This document shows positions 5,945 through 9,461 of a stretch of 9,461 nt of DNA, one piece after another (the first letter of the stretch is position 1; the number at the start of each line of letters is the position of its first letter). Below the pieces are notes generated by a model. It had not been told where the DNA came from. It was given only the letters and a program-made list of their open reading frames with translations, and searched no databases. The translations under genes were made by a program, and so were the position numbers. This stretch comes from an uncultured bacterium (lineage in GTDB: Bacteria > Cyanobacteriota > Vampirovibrionia > Gastranaerophilales > Gastranaerophilaceae), in contig CACZPB010000129.1 of NCBI GenBank assembly GCA_902782905.1, positions 1 to 9,461 on the forward strand, read 5' to 3'.

Positions 5945-7185
5945 TGTTTGAAGCTCTTGCTGCCGGTTATATGGCAATGAAGGTGCACTTTACGCAAATA
6001 AAAAATAACCGCACCAGAAAACAAGACCAACAGATTTCTGAATATATTTATAAAAATAAAGTTGATAAAGCGGATAAAAAAGAAGTTTTTCAAAAAAGCA
6101 GACAGCCGAAGTCCGGCTATATGACGGTAGAGGAGTACGAACAACTTTCGCGCCCCAAGACCAGACGTGAAATCAGCGCTAAAATTCTGGATAAGGCAGA
6201 GATGCCAAAAGACAGCAACATGGTGTACGTACCCCAGCACAAATTTAAACTTGTAAAATATAACGATCCTGCCGGAAGCCCTGAACTTTCGCTTCCGAGA
6301 AAGTTAAATTTTGACAGGCAGATTAATGCACAGGGAATTGTCTCCGGAGATTTCAAAAAAATGGTTTACCCTGCTGTATATTATTATGCGGAAGAAGATT
6401 GCACAAGCTGCGACCTTTTTGTAATAAATCTTGACCCTTCACTTTCCAATCTGGAAAAAGTGGAAAGAGCAAATATCGTTAACAAAGAGCCGGAACCGCT
6501 TATTTCTACAGATAAAAACATTGATAACAAATTTATCTTCAGAACACTTACACCAATTGATTTTTCAAGCGATAACTCCAGACTTGTAGTAAAAGAAAAA
6601 ATCGGATACCGCCACGACGGAATTTGGAAAACTGAACTTTGGGTTTACGATTTTGATAAAAAACAAGGAATAAAATTGCCGCAAATAAGAGATGCTATCA
6701 TATACTACTGGCAGAAAAAAGAAGGAGTTGACCTGTCCGAAAAACGCTGGGATATTTACCCGCTCGGATTTGATGCCAACAATGAGAACAGAGTAATAGT
6801 TTCAGCTTTTGCCTACACAGGTGATATTCCGAAATTTTTAGGTCACTGGAGCATCGACTTAAAAGGCGAAGAAAGCAGGCTGGAATCTCTTTCTAACATT
6901 GACATGCCTGTCTCAATAATAGGTTACCGTTTGGAACAGGAAGCGGATGTTATTCCTGTCTCTGAAGTAGAATTTGATGCAAAGCAGGCAAAAACAAAAG
7001 AGAAGTTGGAAAAGAAGCAAGCCAAAGCCGAACAGAGAGAAGAAAAAAAGCTTCAAAAGCTTGAATACAAGAGAGAAATGCACAAAATGGATATGCAAAC
7101 CCTAATCAAAGTCAAAGAAAGACAAACCAAGCTCAAAGAATACAAAAAACAAAATAAAAGCTACGACGGAATAACCGGCGACTAA
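5944..7185 (+). CDS. Unknown protein co-translated with the response regulator
   Basis: The 413-residue product is not one I recognise. The ATG at 5944 is preferred over in-frame codons further upstream: its A is the last base of the regulator's TAA stop, and AGAGGGA sits eight bases upstream. The N-terminus (MFEALAAGYMAMKVHF) is short and mildly hydrophobic, not a clear signal peptide. A basic, polar region (about 18-90) follows. The middle has two stretches that look like beta-propeller or TolB-type blades: residues 205-237 (DFSSDNSRLVV ... ELWVYDFD) and 272-306. A CTSC pair (153-156) could bind metal or form a disulphide. The C-terminal 70 residues (about 344-405) are extremely rich in Lys, Glu and Gln and predict a long charged coiled coil. 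Tight coupling to a kinase/regulator pair suggests that it serves or reports on the same pathway. Propeller and coupling interpretations are inference. Confidence 0.8.
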   Translation: MFEALAAGYMAMKVHFTQIKNNRTRKQDQQISEYIYKNKVDKADKKEVFQKSRQPKSGYMTVEEYEQLSRPKTRREISAKILDKAEMPKDSNMVYVPQHKFKLVKYNDPAGSPELSLPRKLNFDRQINAQGIVSGDFKKMVYPAVYYYAEEDCTSCDLFVINLDPSLSNLEKVERANIVNKEPEPLISTDKNIDNKFIFRTLTPIDFSSDNSRLVVKEKIGYRHDGIWKTELWVYDFDKKQGIKLPQIRDAIIYYWQKKEGVDLSEKRWDIYPLGFDANNENRVIVSAFAYTGDIPKFLGHWSIDLKGEESRLESLSNIDMPVSIIGYRLEQEADVIPVSEVEFDAKQAKTKEKLEKKQAKAEQREEKKLQKLEYKREMHKMDMQTLIKVKERQTKLKEYKKQNKSYDGITGD

Positions 7186-7218
7186 GATATACAACTGCTG
7201 AGAGTAAGAGCAGAGAGA

Positions 7219-7249
7219 TTGTCTGTAGAGTATGTAACACAAATATAAT
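7219..7249 (+). promoter_or_regulatory. Candidate upstream promoter of the SEC-C gene
   Basis: TTGTCT (7219-7224) and a perfect TATAAT (7244-7249) are spaced 19 bp, slightly long. Transcription would start near 7256, with a leader of about 60 nt. It competes with the closer candidate at 7268-7296. Confidence 0.35.
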
Positions 7250-7267
7250 ATTCCCCAACTGTCAATA

Positions 7268-7296
7268 TTGATAAATTCCTTTGCTTAATGTATCCT
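7268..7296 (+). promoter_or_regulatory. Candidate proximal promoter of the SEC-C gene
   Basis: TTGATA (7268-7273), a 17-bp spacer and TATCCT (7291-7296) predict a start near 7303. That would leave a very short leader of about 14 nt beginning at the Shine-Dalgarno AGAGGAG (7304-7310), six bases before the ATG. Spacing is ideal; the -10 matches at four of six positions. Confidence 0.4.
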
Positions 7297-7316
7297 TATC
7301 CTAAGAGGAGACTATT

Positions 7317-8564
7317 ATGACTGTTATTGAAAAAATTAGTGAAATTAATGAAGTTTTAAAAGATATTTTTAACTATACACAAAACGACCAAACGGTAAAA
7401 ACCGATTTCTACGAATACTTGGCAACTATAGGTGCTAAAAATATTCAAATTAACCAGATGGAAAAGGTATTCCTGCCATATATTTTTGAACGTAATCTTA
7501 ACGGTAAAACAGTAATAGAACATTTTGCAGAGGCTGATAACAAACATTCAGATATAACTTCTGCACTCCAAAAAGCACAAGCGTCTATTTTTGAGATAAA
7601 AAAAATCCTCAAAAACGGATTTGAGCTCTATAATCTTATCAACGAAAAAACATATACTGTCTCCTCTCTTACAAAAATGACCAGTTTTAGAGGTATATAC
7701 TCAGGTCAGTTTATCGTTGCGAGAATTTTTGAGTTCAAAGGAGAATACTACGTTATTGAAATATCTAACGTACTTTCTCACTCACAAAAAGAAGAAGCCT
7801 ATAGATACGCTGTTATGAAACTTGTTCATAACCCGAGAATGCTCTATCTTGATAATCCTGATAAAGAAGCAGAGATTAAGCAAACAATCTCCGATATGTA
7901 TGCAAAATTCACAAAAGCCTTTAATACAGATATTATCTTGACCACAAACAAGCACGCCGATGATATAATAGGTGCTTTTAACGAAGGGGAAGAAGTTGAC
8001 CTTACAGACAAAGGCTCTAACATAGAAAAATACAAGTTTTTCCACGTAAAAGAGTTGGACAACAACTACTCTAATTTCCTAGAAAATTCTATGGGCGGAT
8101 TTTCTTCTCACGTCGAAACATACGACGTTGCAGTAATATTTGATAAAGAAAAAGGACTCTACGCAGTTCCGTTCTTTGAAACCTTCTCTCATATATTTGA
8201 AAACAAAGATGAAGTAGAAAACGCGAAACAATGCGTCGAATACTTCCTTGCAAACGAATCCGTTCCGGATAGTATTCTAAAACGAGTTGCAGACAAATAT
8301 AAAAACTTTACGGATACCGTGAATGAACTCCTCGGAACAAGCTACACCTACGATGAATTAATCGCTAAATACAAATCAGAATACCTGAATAACACCATTT
8401 ATTCATCAGCAACAGTTCTTTTCTGTTCAGGAGCATTCTCAGAAATCTTTGATTACATTTCTGTTCCGAAACCACAAAAACCGACAATAACACAAAAAGT
8501 CGGCAGAAATGACCCTTGTCCGTGCGGAAGCGGGAAAAAATTCAAAAACTGCTGCGGGAGGTAG
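7317..8564 (+). CDS. SEC-C motif protein of unknown function
   Basis: The 415-residue soluble protein ends with a textbook SEC-C motif (residues 396-415): GRNDPCPCGSGKKFKNCCGR, with zinc ligands Cys401, Cys403, Cys412 and Cys413. In SecA and many small bacterial proteins this tail binds zinc and can contact partners such as SecB or ribosomes. The remaining 395 residues are not a family I recognise: a helical start (1-110), a mixed segment (about 112-150 with SFRGIYSGQFIVARIFEFKG), then alternating helical and strand-like stretches. No signal peptide or membrane segment is visible, and no SecA DEAD motor motifs are present, so it is not a SecA. It has its own promoter candidates and a strong Shine-Dalgarno (AGAGGAG), and no close downstream partner. 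The gene is complete, and the SEC-C motif is certain; the cellular role is not. Confidence 0.88.
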   Translation: MTVIEKISEINEVLKDIFNYTQNDQTVKTDFYEYLATIGAKNIQINQMEKVFLPYIFERNLNGKTVIEHFAEADNKHSDITSALQKAQASIFEIKKILKNGFELYNLINEKTYTVSSLTKMTSFRGIYSGQFIVARIFEFKGEYYVIEISNVLSHSQKEEAYRYAVMKLVHNPRMLYLDNPDKEAEIKQTISDMYAKFTKAFNTDIILTTNKHADDIIGAFNEGEEVDLTDKGSNIEKYKFFHVKELDNNYSNFLENSMGGFSSHVETYDVAVIFDKEKGLYAVPFFETFSHIFENKDEVENAKQCVEYFLANESVPDSILKRVADKYKNFTDTVNELLGTSYTYDELIAKYKSEYLNNTIYSSATVLFCSGAFSEIFDYISVPKPQKPTITQKVGRNDPCPCGSGKKFKNCCGR

Positions 8565-8633
8565 GGGTAAATATAATTTAGTCCGTATTGAGAACTACTG
8601 ATTTGGCGCAGAAGTAGGGGTAAAGGGGTAAAT
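8561..8633. repeat. Short direct repeats GTAGGGGTAAA
   Basis: GTAGGGGTAAA occurs at 8561-8571, spanning the stop codon of the SEC-C gene, and again at 8614-8624; a shorter GGGGTAAAT follows directly at 8625-8633. G-runs of this kind are rare elsewhere in the window. The repeats may mark the edge of an inserted or duplicated element; seen directly, meaning unknown. Confidence 0.5.
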
Positions 8634-8641
8634 AGAGAGTT

Positions 8642-8663
8642 CTTCCTTTTGGGCAAAAGGAAG
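8642..8663. repeat. Perfect 9-bp hairpin (CTTCCTTTT/AAAAGGAAG)
   Basis: Arms 8642-8650 and 8655-8663 pair perfectly around a GGGC loop. It begins 77 bp after the SEC-C stop codon. No T-run follows on either strand, so it is not a standard intrinsic terminator, although it could stall polymerase or protect a 3' end. Confidence 0.65.
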
Positions 8664-8686
8664 CGAAAACCTTTAAACCAATTAGC

Positions 8687-8737
8687 GGCTCGCATTCCAT
8701 AGGACTACAAGATTGTATTGTAAACCACAGGCGAGCC
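8687..8737. repeat. 7-bp inverted repeat GGCTCGC/GCGAGCC
   Basis: The GC-rich arms at 8687-8693 and 8731-8737 are perfectly complementary and enclose 37 bases. Inside lies a small hairpin (TACAA 8706-8710, TTGTA 8713-8717, with a second TTGTA at 8718-8722). In otherwise AT-rich DNA such arms stand out. Confidence 0.45.
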
Positions 8738-8741
8738 TCAT

Positions 8742-8756
8742 TTGTATCTGATACAA
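8742..8756. repeat. Perfect palindrome TTGTATC-T-GATACAA
   Basis: Seven-base arms flank a single central T. The tight spacing cannot form an RNA hairpin with an adequate loop without opening pairs, and looks more like an operator for a dimeric DNA-binding protein. No promoter is evident immediately beside it. Confidence 0.5.
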
Positions 8757-8765
8757 GATATGTAG

Positions 8766-8820
8766 GGTGGAAAATGTTTGAAACAAAGGATTTAGCAATG
8801 ATTGTTCGCACATTTCCACC
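8766..8820. repeat. Inverted repeat GGTGGAAAATG/CATTTCCACC
   Basis: Arms 8766-8776 and 8811-8820 are complementary over ten pairs with one bulged A. They enclose 34 bases with no obvious internal structure. Length and spacing suit an RNA stem-loop or the ends of a very small degraded element. Confidence 0.5.
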
Positions 8821-8861
8821 ATTAAATTTTCGGTGAGTATATAGTATCAGGCGGATAATCT

Positions 8862-8889
8862 TTGACAGGTGAAGATTGCGACCTAAAAT
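8862..8889 (+). promoter_or_regulatory. Orphan sigma70-like promoter in the non-coding gap
   Basis: TTGACA (8862-8867), a 16-bp spacer and TAAAAT (8884-8889) match consensus closely. No open reading frame with a start codon and Shine-Dalgarno lies between its predicted start (near 8896) and the toxin gene. A short inverted repeat AATCTT/AAGATT (8857-8862, 8872-8877) overlaps its -35. It may drive a small RNA, give a longer toxin-antitoxin transcript, or be fortuitous. Confidence 0.35.
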
Positions 8890-8976
8890 TTGTCTGCATT
8901 TTTGGCTGAACGTTATTAAAATTCACCTTTTGAATATTTGTACCCACAGGCATAGTTTTCCTATATTCTTCTACTA

Positions 8977-9024
8977 TTTATATAAAGTATTCTGCTTTTT
9001 ATAAATTGCCTTTTGTTTATAAAT
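8977..9024. repeat. AT-rich palindromes upstream of the toxin promoter
   Basis: TTTATATAAA (8977-8986) is a perfect palindrome, and TTTATAAAT occurs twice (8998-9006 and 9016-9024), 18 bp apart, the last ending two bases before the -35. They could be binding sites for the autoregulatory antitoxin or simply an AT-rich UP-type element; low complexity makes chance likely. Confidence 0.25.
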
Positions 9025-9025
9025 A

Positions 9026-9054
9026 TTGACAATGTGTCCTGCATACAGTACAAT
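9026..9054 (+). promoter_or_regulatory. Strong promoter of the toxin-antitoxin operon, leaderless
   Basis: A perfect TTGACA (9026-9031), an ideal 17-bp spacer and TACAAT (9049-9054, five of six) make this the best promoter in the window. The -10 ends six bases before ATG 9061, so the transcript should start at or next to the start codon. There is no Shine-Dalgarno. Confidence 0.8.
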
Positions 9055-9065
9055 ATGATTATGCA
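9040..9065. promoter_or_regulatory. Candidate operator around the toxin -10 box
   Basis: TGCATA (9040-9045) and TATGCA (9060-9065) form a perfect 6-bp inverted repeat with a 14-bp gap, centred on the -10 box and reaching the start codon. Half-sites are 20 bp apart centre to centre, about two helical turns, as for an HTH dimer. Autorepression by the antitoxin is the rule in such operons, but this site is a pattern-based guess. Confidence 0.35.
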
Positions 9066-9384
9066 AACTTATGAAATTGAGTATCTAAAACTTCCAAACG
9101 GAAAAGCTCCGCTTACAGAATGGTTAAACTCTCTTGATGGAAGTTTTAGAAAACGTATTAACCAAAGAATATTACGCATAGAAGAAGGAAACTTTGGCGA
9201 CTATAAAAAGTTATCGGAAGATATTTCGGAATTGCGTTTTGACTTTGGAAAAGGTTACAGAATTTATTACACAGAAATCAATGGAGTCATTGTGCTACTT
9301 ATCAATGGCGGTGACAAATCCGATCAATCAAAAGATATTAAAAAAGCTCAAAAACTTCTTGACGAATGGAGACGATCACAATGA
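9061..9384 (+). CDS. RelE/HigB-like addiction toxin (Gp49-like family)
   Basis: The 107-residue protein matches the phage Gp49-like / addiction-module killer branch of the RelE/ParE superfamily. Signature stretches are WLNSLDGSFRKRIN (21-34), GNFGDYKKL (43-51), ISELRFDFGKGYRIYY (55-70) and NGGDKSDQSKDIKKA (82-96). Relatives are ribosome-dependent or free mRNA interferases that halt translation until neutralised by the antitoxin; that activity is inferred here. In-frame ATG 9055 also exists, but it directly abuts the -10 box and would lie upstream of the transcript, so 9061 is the usable start. Toxin-first order is as in higBA systems. The stop overlaps the antitoxin start by 4 nt (ATGA), giving translational coupling. 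The gene looks intact. Confidence 0.9.
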   Translation: MQTYEIEYLKLPNGKAPLTEWLNSLDGSFRKRINQRILRIEEGNFGDYKKLSEDISELRFDFGKGYRIYYTEINGVIVLLINGGDKSDQSKDIKKAQKLLDEWRRSQ

Positions 9385-9461
9385 AAAATACAGGAAAATT
9401 TAACGAATATATCTTAAAAGATTTAAAAACTGATGAAGATATAAAAGAATGGATAAATATC
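9381..9461 (+). CDS. Antitoxin of the RelE/HigB-like pair, cut by window edge
   Basis: Only the first 27 codons are present, beginning MKNTGKFNEYILKDLKTDED and running open to the last base. The opening, with an FNEYILKDL segment followed by an acidic run and a helix starting EWINI, resembles the N-terminus of the addiction-module antidote proteins that pair with Gp49-like toxins; these carry a Cro/C1-type HTH further on, which is outside the window. ATG overlaps the toxin's TGA. Identity is inferred from position and partial resemblance. Confidence 0.75.
   Translation, partial: MKNTGKFNEYILKDLKTDEDIKEWINI

Larger units (their letters stand above)
8565..9012. other. Non-coding gap with successive inverted repeats
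   Basis: These 448 bases hold no gene I can support. The open frames on either strand lack a Shine-Dalgarno, recognisable motifs or plausible composition. The first 256 bases contain several inverted repeats in a row (listed separately) and G-rich direct repeats. The remainder is AT-rich and carries a promoter-like pair (8862-8889) and AT-rich palindromes leading into the toxin-antitoxin promoter. It could be a degraded mobile element, an interspersed repeat typical of this lineage, or a structured RNA. No terminator with a U-tract is visible after the SEC-C gene. Confidence 0.6.

Noticed and set aside
7195..7213. Possible terminator hairpin after the 413-residue protein gene (CTGCT/AGCAG)
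   Set aside because: Only five pairs with a 9-base loop and no T-run after it on the plus strand; too weak to call.
8453..8695. Minus-strand open frame of 80 codons overlapping the SEC-C gene end
   Set aside because: About half of it is antisense to the certain SEC-C motif; no start signal.
8578..8811. Minus-strand open frame of 77 codons in the non-coding gap
   Set aside because: No Shine-Dalgarno or recognisable motif, and the frame runs straight across several inverted repeats; composition looks like translated repeat DNA.
8561..8820. CRISPR array or complete insertion sequence
   Set aside because: Repeats are few, unequal in spacing and mostly inverted; there is no transposase, and no target-site duplication could be recognised.
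9013..9060. Longer toxin N-terminus using TTG 9013 or ATG 9055
   Set aside because: These codons lie upstream of or against the promoter's -10 box, and family alignment begins near MQTYEIEYL.

Overview
The window is AT-rich, tightly packed bacterial DNA. It carries one tRNA gene, eight complete protein genes and the start of a ninth. The pilin-like protein has a prepilin N-terminus and a C-terminal half with an NGKDAPN stretch and a WKINY end. This, the small protein with two RRWYD motifs and the wealth of two-component proteins remind me of uncultured gut Gastranaerophilales (Melainabacteria/Vampirovibrionia). That assignment is recall-based inference; no marker gene here proves it.

Layout. 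(1) Positions 1-113 hold a leftward tRNA-Glu(CTC) with its terminator and a -10 box so close that the primary transcript may have almost no 5' leader. (2) Positions 247-573 encode a small rightward protein with an internal RRWYD duplication. (3) Positions 3617-554 form a leftward block: a type IV pilin-like protein, a PC4-family ssDNA-binding protein, a histidine kinase with no sensor domain, and a REC-degenerate GGDEF-REC protein that overlaps the kinase gene by 19 nt. (4) Positions 3618-3716 are a compact divergent promoter region with repeated GTTAATA boxes. (5) Positions 3717-7185 form a rightward three-gene operon with overlapping junctions: a REC-PAS-histidine kinase, a NarL-type response regulator and an unknown 413-residue protein. 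(6) Positions 7317-8564 encode an unknown protein ending in a SEC-C zinc motif. (7) Positions 8565-9012 are non-coding, with several successive inverted repeats. (8) Positions 9026-9461 hold a toxin-first RelE/HigB-like toxin-antitoxin operon whose antitoxin runs off the window.

How they may work together. The two signalling clusters are divergently arranged from one regulatory region. The rightward cluster has a complete phosphorelay: a kinase able both to receive and to donate phosphate, and a DNA-binding regulator translationally coupled to it. The leftward cluster has a minimal kinase and a partner with degenerate domains that looks like a protein-protein signalling hub rather than a c-di-GMP enzyme. 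The pilin and PC4 genes upstream of the second kinase may share its transcript.

The most notable observation is that two genes, the hybrid kinase (3717) and the toxin (9061), have good sigma70-type promoters whose -10 box ends exactly six bases before the ATG, and neither has a Shine-Dalgarno at the normal spacing. Both look like leaderless mRNAs, whereas most of the other genes have clear Shine-Dalgarno sites. The other items most worth a second look are the inverted-repeat cluster at 8565-8820 and the degenerate REC-GGDEF-REC/sensorless kinase pair.
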